Assembly: GCA_043820045.1 (NCBI GenBank)
Contig: JBDREF010000076.1
Span: 1 to 22,020, forward strand
Origin: JBDREF01 sp043820045
GTDB lineage: Bacteria > Planctomycetota > Phycisphaerae > Sedimentisphaerales > Anaerobacaceae
Direction of reading: 5' to 3'
DNA length: 22,020 nt
Both the position numbers and the translations under genes were made by a program. The notes beneath the pieces are model-generated. The model had not been told where the DNA came from, did not search any database, and worked only from the letters and a program-made list of their open reading frames with translations. Position 1 is the first letter of the stretch. The number at the start of each line of letters is the position of its first letter. Positions 16,076 to 22,020 of this stretch are shown here, in pieces.

Positions 16076-16137
16076 ACCAATATATGTATACCCAAATTTT
16101 AGAGTTCCGTCTTACATCAAAAATCACAGGATAAGTG

Positions 16138-16167
16138 ATTATCTCATACTCCCTATACCGTTGTCAA
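16138..16167 (-). promoter_or_regulatory. Promoter of the rbs operon
   Basis: Read leftward, TTGACA (16167-16162), an 18-bp spacer and GATAAT (16143-16138) match the sigma-70 consensus at eleven of twelve positions. The predicted start is near 16131, giving a leader of about 55 nt before rbsK. Confidence 0.6.
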
Positions 16168-16189
16168 AGAATCAAATAAGACTTATTAT
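16161..16189 (+). promoter_or_regulatory. Divergent overlapping promoter for the prepilin-like gene
   Basis: TTGTCA (16161-16166) and TATTAT (16184-16189) are separated by 17 bp, with one mismatch in each box. Its -35 box overlaps that of the leftward rbs promoter. The predicted start is near 16196, leaving an untranslated leader of about 150 nt before the ATG at 16346. Confidence 0.5.
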
Positions 16190-16194
16190 AGGCG

Positions 16195-16212
16195 AATACG
16201 TAGTAATACGTA
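16195..16212. repeat. Twin AATACGTA direct repeat, operator-like
   Basis: AATACGTA occurs at 16195-16202 and again at 16205-16212, exactly 10 bp apart. Each copy contains the palindrome TACGTA. The pair sits at the predicted start of the rightward promoter and upstream of the leftward one, so a regulator binding one face of the helix is plausible. Confidence 0.4.
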
Positions 16213-16345
16213 ATTCCTAATAGAACGCAGTTCACACGTTATATCAGCTTAAGAAATTACCGACATATTGATAGCGGGAATGTTCGTTTAGGCAATGTGC
16301 CAGTTGCTCCATTAAACTACTTATCCTTTTTGAAAGGGGAAGAAA

Positions 16346-16816
16346 ATGAGACAGTCAAAGGGATTCACATTAGTTCAGTTGGTGGTTGTCATTTGTATCG
16401 TCGGTCTTCTGACCGCAGTTGGGGTTCTACTTCTGCAGAACATCACTAAGGCCAAGTGGTCGGAGGCGAATCCACTTATGCAGGAAATCGATAGGGAAAT
16501 CGATAGGGCCAAGTGGGAGGAGGCGAAGGTTACTGCAGCTACGATTCGTATCATTATTCAAGCGTATGCAGATGCGACTTCTGTGGCCTCGGCTCGCCGC
16601 CTTGTTGGTAAAACAGGAGCAGATGCAGCAACGCGAGACACTCTGTGTTATGATCCTACAGATTTGGACGGCACATACTTCATTGCAGGAGATTATTCTA
16701 TCACTGCTGTAGATGCGAAGGGCGTTGCGGAAATCACGGTCCAGAATGGCAGTCAACCGGAAGCACCGAGTGGTGGGCCATACGTGCTACGAGTAGACGG
16801 TAGCTGGGGTCCATAA
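16346..16816 (+). CDS. Type IV prepilin / pseudopilin-like protein with Gln at position 5
   Basis: This is a 156-residue protein with a class III signal: KGFTLVQL followed by a hydrophobic helix (about residues 8-29). Prepilin peptidase would cleave after Gly6 and methylate Phe7. Mature position 5, normally Glu and important for pilin assembly, is Gln (codon CAG in place of GAG). The rest resembles a small secretion-type pseudopilin with an alpha helix and a beta-rich C-terminus ending GSWGP. A 12-bp DNA tandem repeat and an AKWSEA/AKWEEA duplication lie in the helix. AAAGGGGAAG precedes the ATG. No assembly ATPase, peptidase or platform gene is nearby, so it would depend on distant machinery. 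Base composition is lower in GC than the flanking operons. Confidence 0.82.
   Translation: MRQSKGFTLVQLVVVICIVGLLTAVGVLLLQNITKAKWSEANPLMQEIDREIDRAKWEEAKVTAATIRIIIQAYADATSVASARRLVGKTGADAATRDTLCYDPTDLDGTYFIAGDYSITAVDAKGVAEITVQNGSQPEAPSGGPYVLRVDGSWGP
16484..16507 (+). repeat. 12-bp exact tandem repeat inside the prepilin-like gene
   Basis: GGAAATCGATAG-type units (16484-16495 and 16496-16507) are identical and encode EIDR EIDR. They are flanked by a 21-bp imperfect repeat (16450-16470 and 16507-16527, 19 of 21 identical) encoding AKWSEA and AKWEEA. The whole keeps the reading frame and probably arose by slippage or local duplication. Confidence 0.8.
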
Positions 16817-16986
16817 TCACCAAAACATCTTTCTAAATGAGTAAAGCCAAGGAGCTTACTAGAGCCACATCGAGTGAAATAGGCAAGAAACGCCGGTAGT
16901 CTTCTGGTTTAAGTAGTATATGTGCGGTCGAGATTTCAGATCTATCTTCACAAATTATGTAAAGTTACAGTAATGAGGAATGTAAG

Positions 16987-18066
16987 ATGGAAAAGAACAT
17001 ACGGGAATATGCTGATATTAGTGAGAACTACTCGTATTTCAATCGTGAAGAGAGAAACCTTGTAGCGGTTCTTTACTATTTGCTTTTGAAGCCTGACAAT
17101 ATGGAGAGATTTCTGGAATTAGTAGACAAAGACATCGAAATCGTACAGGATCAATTTGGAGTATACGTTGAGTATTCTTATCTTCGTGACCTTTGGTATA
17201 AATTGAAAGGAAATGATGAGAAGCGAGGATTAATAAGAAACTTTTTGGCTCTTAGATGTGGCCAAGAAGTTTTTGAAAGAAGCCTTTTTGAATTCAACCG
17301 TTTCTTTGGGGCTGTCCCCAAACCATCTCAGAATTATATCCAAAGTCCAGCTACGTGGAGTTTACCAAGATTTGCGGAGAATATTCATGACAATGATGAT
17401 CTGCTCAATGTGTGTAAGTTCAAATGGTCTTTCAAGGCGAAACCAGATGTCGTAATTCATACGTCAAGAGACACTGCCATTTGTATTGAAGCCAAGTCCG
17501 AATCTGGCGAAGGATCCTACCCGCAAAAAGATGATGAAAAGAAGATATTCAATCAAAGGGATATCAAAAGAATTGGACAAACAGAATTGCAGAAATACTT
17601 TATGGAAGATCTTTTAGGAGTAAGAACCCATTTTGTTTTCCTTGTTCGCAAAGGCATACCTTCATCTGACAGTCACAAGATATTAACTTGGAAGCAGGTT
17701 TTTGATTGTTTGGATGTAGGTGATTCACCATGTTTTATCTTGGAGAGTATTGAAGCTGCAACCAGAGGAACAATTTTGAGTCCAGTTGGAAAGAGCAGGA
17801 CTGGAATGAATTATCGTGGGCAGTTGCCTTTCTCTGAAATGGTCAAAAAATGTCAAATGGACGGTGATGATATTTTGGTTGGATATAATGGTGGTGGGGC
17901 AACTGCAATGATTAGCTCCACTCCAGCATATATAAGAGATCGGCTCTACAAATGGGACTTGAATGAAGATCCCATCGGAAACAAGAGTTTAAGGAATTGG
18001 ATTAGAGGGGATGAATTCCTGAAAATCGTGAGTGAGAAGTTGCCTGATTTGGTGACTAATTATTAA
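16987..18066 (+). CDS. PD-(D/E)XK nuclease-like protein of unknown role
   Basis: This is a 359-residue cytoplasmic protein with no signal peptide. The central part carries a PD-(D/E)XK-type arrangement: KPDVVI (Asp154) on one strand, then AICIEAK (Glu168, Lys170) on the next. A helix containing IGQTELQKYF follows and then a strand THFVFLV, matching the core order of this nuclease superfamily. The N-terminal segment FNREERNLVAVLYYLLL (about 18-34) is a conserved-looking helix of unknown function. GAGG lies 8 bp before the ATG. Codons are markedly AT-rich compared with flanking operons, suggesting transfer. Many restriction and defence nucleases share this fold, but no methylase, helicase or other defence partner is adjacent, so a specific function is not assigned. 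Confidence 0.72.
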   Translation: MEKNIREYADISENYSYFNREERNLVAVLYYLLLKPDNMERFLELVDKDIEIVQDQFGVYVEYSYLRDLWYKLKGNDEKRGLIRNFLALRCGQEVFERSLFEFNRFFGAVPKPSQNYIQSPATWSLPRFAENIHDNDDLLNVCKFKWSFKAKPDVVIHTSRDTAICIEAKSESGEGSYPQKDDEKKIFNQRDIKRIGQTELQKYFMEDLLGVRTHFVFLVRKGIPSSDSHKILTWKQVFDCLDVGDSPCFILESIEAATRGTILSPVGKSRTGMNYRGQLPFSEMVKKCQMDGDDILVGYNGGGATAMISSTPAYIRDRLYKWDLNEDPIGNKSLRNWIRGDEFLKIVSEKLPDLVTNY

Positions 18067-18102
18067 TGAAACCAATATTATTTAATTAAGAGAGGAAAAG
18101 AA

Positions 18103-18516
18103 ATGAAGAAGACATTGGTTACAATTTGTTTACTCGCAGGGATCCTGGTGGTACAGGGATGTGTACACAAAGAAACGGATGAAGAAAACGCCGACAAACG
18201 ATTGGCACAAGAAGCGGGATTGAAAAAAGCTTTAACACCTTATTTCAGTAGCATTCCAACCATACAGTGGGCAGTTTTCGATAACAACAAGGTATATGTT
18301 GGCTTCAGGGTAAATTATAATTATTCCAGCCTGAGTTCAATTAAAACAATTATGAGGAACGCAGCACTGTTGGCGGGTGCAGAAGGGTATTTGGGATTTG
18401 AATTGTGGGCCGTGGACGCTACCCGAACTTCTAAAAATTGGACTCCTGAAAATGGTATTGAAGCTTGGTTGCTCACACAGGTTTTCCAAAACGGAAACAT
18501 AATACAGACACAGTAA
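18103..18516 (+). CDS. Small lipoprotein of unknown function
   Basis: This is a 137-residue protein with a lipoprotein signal (MKKTLVTICLLAG...VVQGC, Cys20), so it is probably anchored in a membrane. The mature part starts with a charged helix and continues into strands such as TIQWAVFDNNKVYVGFRV. No family was recognised. It begins 36 bp after the nuclease-like gene behind GAGAGG and may be co-transcribed with it. It shares the AT-rich composition of the island. Confidence 0.75.
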   Translation: MKKTLVTICLLAGILVVQGCVHKETDEENADKRLAQEAGLKKALTPYFSSIPTIQWAVFDNNKVYVGFRVNYNYSSLSSIKTIMRNAALLAGAEGYLGFELWAVDATRTSKNWTPENGIEAWLLTQVFQNGNIIQTQ

Positions 18517-18755
18517 ACATACACTATTCCAGACAAGAATTAGAGCCAGCGATTGACGCTCTGATTGAAGTATTGAAACGTGTGCCACCACTCATGCGGC
18601 TCGATCGTCCAGGCAAAGAACTACGAGATATCATAGAAGACGCCTTCGGCTTCAAAACCATCATGGATAGATTGAGATCACCTTCATATCGTATAGAATC
18701 ATATAAGATTTTCATATTCAATACAAGACCCTCATTCCGCTCCGATCTCGGCTGA
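18517..18755 (+). pseudogene. Possible gene fragment after the lipoprotein gene
   Basis: One frame is open from inside the lipoprotein gene to a stop at 18753-18755. It reads like real protein (RQELEPAIDALIEVLKRV, then LRDIIEDAFGFKTIMDRL). There is no good start codon or ribosome site after the lipoprotein stop, and the only in-frame ATG is at 18594, giving 53 residues. It may be the tail of a gene truncated by recombination, or chance. No family was recognised. Confidence 0.3.
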
Positions 18756-18760
18756 GATCG
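18743..18760 (+). terminator. Short hairpin at the end of the AT-rich island
   Basis: CGATCTC, loop GGCT and GAGATCG form a 7-bp perfect stem. There is no T-run after it on either strand, so it is not a typical intrinsic terminator. It could be a transcript-end stabiliser or a recombination scar. Confidence 0.3.
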
Positions 18761-18803
18761 TCATTTGAGTGCGGCTAAATCAAGCCAATCCTATATAAAT
18801 ATG

Positions 18804-19883
18804 TTACTTTGTTAATCTATCAACCAGGAGATCCTCGAAGGCGCCTACATTCTTCCATTCGGTTGCACAGTTTATTACCTTCGCATTCTTGTCGAGTCGC
18901 GTGTAGCCGTCGTCGGTAACCCTGATTCCCAGCTTCTCCATTTGTGTCAGTTCCGTTGACATGGCCAGATAGATGGCCACCGTATCGAAAAGTGTCGTGC
19001 TGCTGGAATTGAGTTTCTGATCGACCCGTCTCTCCAGTTCGGCCTCATCTAAATCCTTTTTCTCGGTCAAAATTCCCTGCTTGTACCACGCTCGATAGTT
19101 CTCCATCAACGCCCGCGTCAGGACGCTGTCTCTTTTGAACACTTTCTGATACTTTCGCCCCTCAAGCTGGACGACGCCGCACGTGTCCAACGGCGTAATG
19201 GTCATGTCCCATGGAGCCGTAAAGACATCTTGCGCCTCTTTTGCAAAGGCTCTGACGTTATATTCCGCGTCGGGCTTAGGGCCTCCGCCATATCCCCGGC
19301 GAATGCTGCCGTGCATCCCGACGAATCGCGCTTTCCCGGCTATCCTCGGCTCGCGCTCGAGTGCTGCGGCGATATTGGGCAGAGGGCCCACGGCGACCAG
19401 CGTTATCGGTTTGCGGGACTTCATAATGGTGTTGATCAGGGCCTTCACACCGTCCGCACGAACCTTGCCGGGATACGATGAGAGCTTGTAGTCTGCCGCC
19501 CATACGTCCTGCCTGTGGCTGCCCTCATTCTGTTTTACCCCTATACCGATAGGTATGTCAGCCCTGCCGACGGTTTCCAGAAACTTGGCTACTGTTTTTG
19601 CTTTAGATGGAGTGTTACCCACCGCCGTTGTAATCAATTTGACATCGAATTCCGGGGATTGAAGGAGCAGAGCCAGCGCCCACGTATCGTCAATATCGTC
19701 GCATATATCCGTATCGAAAATAACAGGGATCCTCTTATCTTCAAACAAAGATGATTTGCCGCCGGAAGCACATGAACTCAGCGTCACCAATAACATTGCC
19801 GAAATCAACATAGCTGCAATCGGTTCTGCCGATAAGACAACTTTTCTAAATTGCACCCTTCCCGGAATCTTTGTCTGGCTCAT
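18804..19883 (-). CDS. Nucleoside hydrolase, lipoprotein-anchored
   Basis: This is a 359-residue inosine-uridine-preferring nucleoside hydrolase family protein (PF01156), which cleaves nucleosides to base and ribose using a calcium ion held by Asp residues. The signature DTDICDDIDDTWAL (57-70) matches the DTDIGDDIDDA form common in bacterial members. VAVGPLPNIAAAL and the later MHGS segment are also typical. The N-terminus has a signal with lipobox LSSC (Cys38), so it acts outside the cytoplasm. The ATG at 19883 follows AGGAG at 8 bp. The upstream TTG at 19904 lacks support. Released ribose could feed the rbs operon on the same strand 2.7 kb downstream (inference). Confidence 0.9.
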   Translation of the reverse strand: MSQTKIPGRVQFRKVVLSAEPIAAMLISAMLLVTLSSCASGGKSSLFEDKRIPVIFDTDICDDIDDTWALALLLQSPEFDVKLITTAVGNTPSKAKTVAKFLETVGRADIPIGIGVKQNEGSHRQDVWAADYKLSSYPGKVRADGVKALINTIMKSRKPITLVAVGPLPNIAAALEREPRIAGKARFVGMHGSIRRGYGGGPKPDAEYNVRAFAKEAQDVFTAPWDMTITPLDTCGVVQLEGRKYQKVFKRDSVLTRALMENYRAWYKQGILTEKKDLDEAELERRVDQKLNSSSTTLFDTVAIYLAMSTELTQMEKLGIRVTDDGYTRLDKNAKVINCATEWKNVGAFEDLLVDRLTK

Positions 19884-19931
19884 AATCTGCTCTCCTAATC
19901 TCAAAAGTCCCTTTTGCGTTAGCCACCTGCA

Positions 19932-19959
19932 AATATAGCCTAACCCCCGATTTTGTCAA
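19932..19959 (-). promoter_or_regulatory. Promoter of the nucleoside hydrolase gene
   Basis: Read leftward, TTGACA (19959-19954), 16 bp and TATATT (19937-19932) form a near-consensus sigma-70 promoter. The predicted leader to the ATG at 19883 is about 40 nt. Confidence 0.6.
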
Positions 19960-20041
19960 ATAATTTGATTTCCCGGGCGATTGTGTGTATATCATTGGTG
20001 TCTAATGAATCAAACGACTTTTGTCCTGCATTCTCTGGTGA

Positions 20042-20234
20042 CAATTTGATTATGCTCTGCTTACCGGGCTTCTCACCCGGAACCAAACCGAAATGATTCA
20101 GCCGGAAAGAATAAAGGGCCTGGGCCGAAAGAGACGTGTTCTGCAAGGTTCGCTATATGAATGCCGCGGGACTGAAGAGAAAATTCGATGCCGACGACTA
20201 TGTGAAAAGAATCTTATCTCTTGAGAAAGCATGA
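20042..20234 (+). pseudogene. Possible frameshifted gene remnant upstream of the epimerase
   Basis: The 364 bp between the nucleoside hydrolase and the epimerase hold its promoter and this stretch. One frame (20042-20134) reads QFDYALLTGLLTRNQ then MIQPERIKGLGRKR. A second frame (open from 20115, stop 20232-20234) reads DVFCKVRYMNAAGLKRKF and ends YVKRILSLEKA. Joined by one shift near 20130 they look like a single protein tail ending 13 bp before the epimerase ATG. I do not recognise the family. The opposite strand also has a 68-codon open frame (19940-20146), so the coding status is uncertain. Confidence 0.3.
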
Positions 20235-20247
20235 TTACGGTGCCGCT

Positions 20248-21174
20248 ATGCGAGTGGTGATAACAGGTGCGACCGGTTTCATAGGAAATGCGTTGTGCGC
20301 AGAGTTTCATAAGGATTACGAGGTGGTAGCCTTGTCGCGCAACGCGGACAGCGCCCGGCGATCCATAGGACATCTGGCAACAGTTGTGCAATGGGACGCA
20401 AAGACCCCCGCCGGTTGGGACCGTCAAGCCGACGGGGCGTTTGCGATAGTAAATCTGGCCGGGGACAATGTGGGCTCCGGCCGCTGGAACAAGGCAAAAA
20501 AGTCCCGCATTTTGCAGAGCAGACTTGACGCTTCGAGCACTATCGTTGAAACTATAAAGCAACTGTCCAATAAACCAGCAGTGCTCGTTCAGGCCTCAGC
20601 CGTCGGTTATTACGGCTCGCGCCGGGACGAGCAGCTCCATGAGACATCGGGATCGGGCGAAGGATTTCTTGCCGACGTTTGCAAGCAGACCGAACGCTTT
20701 GAGGATGAAATCGAGGCCCTCGGCGTCAGGTACGTTGCGATCCGGACCGGAATCGTAATGGGCCGGGACGGAGGTGCTCTCAAACCGCTCATGAAGCAGT
20801 TTCGGTTCTATCTCGGCGGCTATCTCGGCAGCGGCAGGCAATGGTTCTCGTGGATAGCCCTGGAGGACGAAGTTGCAGCAATAAGGTTCCTGATGGAAAA
20901 CGAGCATCTGAGCGGTGCCTTCAACCTGACCTCGCCACAGCCGGTCAGGATGAAAGAGTTTTGCATGGTCTTGGGAAGCGTCTTGCACCGGCCGGTTTGG
21001 CTTCGCGTGCCGGGTATCATTGCCAGATTTGCCCTTGGCGATATGGCCGATGAGATGCTCCTCTCGGGACAACGGGTACTACCGAAGCGGCTGCTGGAGG
21101 CAGGCTTTGAATTTAAATATCAGGGTTTGGAGAGAGCTTTGAGTGCTATTAACGACCAAAGGAGAAGAATATGA
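20248..21174 (+). CDS. TIGR01777-type NAD-dependent epimerase/dehydratase
   Basis: This is a 308-residue extended SDR protein of the YfcH/SDR39U1 type. The Rossmann motif GATGFIG is at 7-13, followed by VNLAGDNV, the active-site segment SAVGYYGS and the later RTGIVMGRDGGAL. The C-terminal DUF1731-like region carries RPVWLRVPGI and LSGQRVLPKRLLEAGFEFKY, which are characteristic of the family. The ATG at 20248 starts the Rossmann strand directly. The TTG at 20221 would add nine unrelated residues. No strong ribosome site is seen. It overlaps the next gene by 4 bp (ATGA). The substrate of this family is not established. Confidence 0.92.
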   Translation: MRVVITGATGFIGNALCAEFHKDYEVVALSRNADSARRSIGHLATVVQWDAKTPAGWDRQADGAFAIVNLAGDNVGSGRWNKAKKSRILQSRLDASSTIVETIKQLSNKPAVLVQASAVGYYGSRRDEQLHETSGSGEGFLADVCKQTERFEDEIEALGVRYVAIRTGIVMGRDGGALKPLMKQFRFYLGGYLGSGRQWFSWIALEDEVAAIRFLMENEHLSGAFNLTSPQPVRMKEFCMVLGSVLHRPVWLRVPGIIARFALGDMADEMLLSGQRVLPKRLLEAGFEFKYQGLERALSAINDQRRRI

Positions 21175-21554
21175 GTTTCGCTGACTATTTCGAAAGTGCA
21201 AAGGGCATGGGAATTTTGGCTACGAGCGATGCGGACGGCAACGTCGATCTCGCCATCTACTCGCGGCCTTACATAATTGACGAGAATACAATCGCGTTCA
21301 GCATGTTGGAACGACTGAGCTACTCGAATGTCCAATCCAATCCCAAAGCCGCCTACATGTTCGTCGAGGACGGTGAAGGGTATAAGGGTAAGAGATTGTA
21401 TCTGACCAGCACCGGCGAAGAGAAGGACCAGGAGCGAATAAAAGAGATAAAGCAGCCGCATTCAAGGGCCAGGGACTCGGATGATAAAGTCAGGCACCTG
21501 GTCTATTTCGCCGTGGATAAGATTCGCCCGCTCGTGGGAGACAAGACTTCGTAG
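21171..21554 (+). CDS. Pyridoxamine 5'-phosphate oxidase-fold family protein
   Basis: This is a 127-residue small split-barrel flavin-binding-type protein. It contains GILATSDADGNVDLAIYSRPYI near the N-terminus (ILAT.DADGN is usual for the family), followed by FSMLERLSYSNVQSNPKAAYMF, another typical segment. It overlaps the epimerase stop by 4 bp, so it is translated with it. It may bind FMN, F420 or heme, and the reaction is unknown. Confidence 0.82.
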   Translation: MSFADYFESAKGMGILATSDADGNVDLAIYSRPYIIDENTIAFSMLERLSYSNVQSNPKAAYMFVEDGEGYKGKRLYLTSTGEEKDQERIKEIKQPHSRARDSDDKVRHLVYFAVDKIRPLVGDKTS

Positions 21555-21631
21555 GCGGTCGAGTACGGGAGCAGGTAGGCCCGTTAAAGCGACAACAAGA
21601 ATCCCATCGGAACGAATATAAGGAACCAGAG

Positions 21632-22020
21632 ATGTACATCATACCGGCAATCGACCTGCGGGACGGCAAATGCGTCAGACTCATCCAGGGTCAGTACGAC
21701 CGCCAGATAAACTATGGTAACGACCCTGTTGAACAGGCTCAGGCATTCAGTACCGCCGGGGCACAGTGGCTGCACATTGTCGATCTGGACGGGGCGAAGC
21801 TCGGCAGACCGGTCAACACCGAAACAATCTCGGCCATCGCAGAGCTTGGCTTACTGAATATCGAAATCGGCGGCGGCTTGCGCGACGAAGCCTCGATAAA
21901 ACAATTGCTCGAGATGGGGGCCAAAAGAGTGATCATCGGCACGAAGGCCGTAAGTGACTTCGAGTGGTTCAGCGAGATGGCGAAGAAGTTCAGCGGCAAG
22001 ATAGCCCTCGGACTCGACGC
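21632..22020 (+). CDS. hisA: Phosphoribosylformimino-AICAR ribotide isomerase, 3' partial
   Basis: The first 129 codons of HisA are present and the gene is cut by the window end. The enzyme isomerises ProFAR to PRFAR in histidine synthesis, using a TIM barrel. MYIIPAIDLRDGKCVRL carries the catalytic Asp8. WLHIVDLDGA and IEIGGGLRDEASI are the standard phosphate-binding and substrate segments. AAGGA lies 7 bp before the ATG. It is 77 bp after the oxidase-fold gene. HisF is the closest paralogue, but the IPAIDLRDG start favours HisA. Confidence 0.95.
   Translation, partial: MYIIPAIDLRDGKCVRLIQGQYDRQINYGNDPVEQAQAFSTAGAQWLHIVDLDGAKLGRPVNTETISAIAELGLLNIEIGGGLRDEASIKQLLEMGAKRVIIGTKAVSDFEWFSEMAKKFSGKIALGLD

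Noticed and set aside
16076..16345. Possible tRNA or att site at the left edge of the AT-rich island
   Set aside because: No cloverleaf, CCA-type end or direct repeat matching the right edge could be found by eye.
16817..16986. 20-codon frame starting MSKAKELTRATSSEIG between the prepilin-like and nuclease-like genes
   Set aside because: It has no ribosome site, ends quickly and has no support beyond an ATG; nothing else was found in this gap.
18804..19883. Apparent two-residue insertion in the DTDxGxDD signature of the nucleoside hydrolase
   Set aside because: The DTDIGDDIDDA form is a common variant in bacterial members, so it is not a defect.
1..22020. CRISPR arrays, SusC/SusD pair, transposases or integrases
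   Set aside because: No regularly spaced repeats and no proteins with those signatures were seen anywhere in the window.

Overview
The window looks like a chromosomal segment of a Planctomycetota-type bacterium, possibly Phycisphaerae/Sedimentisphaerales. This is inferred from gene content, not from a marker gene. The supporting features are a Tat-exported Gfo/Idh/MocA oxidoreductase, a two-domain DUF1080 (3-keto-disaccharide hydrolase-like) protein, a Tat-exported sulfatase, unusual secreted glycoside hydrolases and an FHA protein. No rRNA, tRNA, CRISPR array or recognisable insertion sequence was seen. Most of the window is moderately GC-rich. About 16.08-18.80 kb is visibly AT-richer.

Region 1 (1-10.5 kb) is a carbohydrate-degradation block. 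A membrane-anchored alpha-barrel protein resembling the linalool dehydratase/isomerase domain runs in from the left edge and converges with a Tat-signal Gfo/Idh/MocA oxidoreductase. Divergent from that oxidoreductase is a rightward run of four exported proteins: a GH20-like hydrolase with an inserted carbohydrate-binding-like domain, the tandem DUF1080 protein, a second Gfo/Idh/MocA protein with a Sec-type signal, and a large glycoside-hydrolase-like protein. It converges with a leftward FHA-GAF protein and sulfatase pair. Two sugar oxidoreductases next to DUF1080 domains suggest a route in which sugars are oxidised to 3-keto forms before glycosidic cleavage, with the sulfatase removing sulfate. 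No SusC/SusD pair is present.

Region 2 (11.7-16.1 kb) is a tightly packed leftward ribose-type operon in the order rbsK-rbsB-rbsA-rbsC, with overlapping or near-touching genes and a good sigma-70-like promoter ahead of rbsK. A nucleoside hydrolase lipoprotein on the same strand lies upstream at 18.8-19.9 kb. It would release ribose from nucleosides, so the two units could form a salvage pathway.

Region 3 (16.1-18.8 kb) separates those two units. It is AT-rich and its genes run the other way: a prepilin-like protein in which the usual Glu5 is Gln, a PD-(D/E)XK nuclease-like protein of unknown role, and a small lipoprotein, followed by a possible gene fragment. It looks like an acquired insertion.

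Region 4 (20.0 kb to the end) returns to housekeeping genes on the + strand: a possible gene remnant, a TIGR01777-type epimerase, a small pyridoxamine-oxidase-fold protein overlapping it by 4 bp, and the first part of hisA, cut by the window end.
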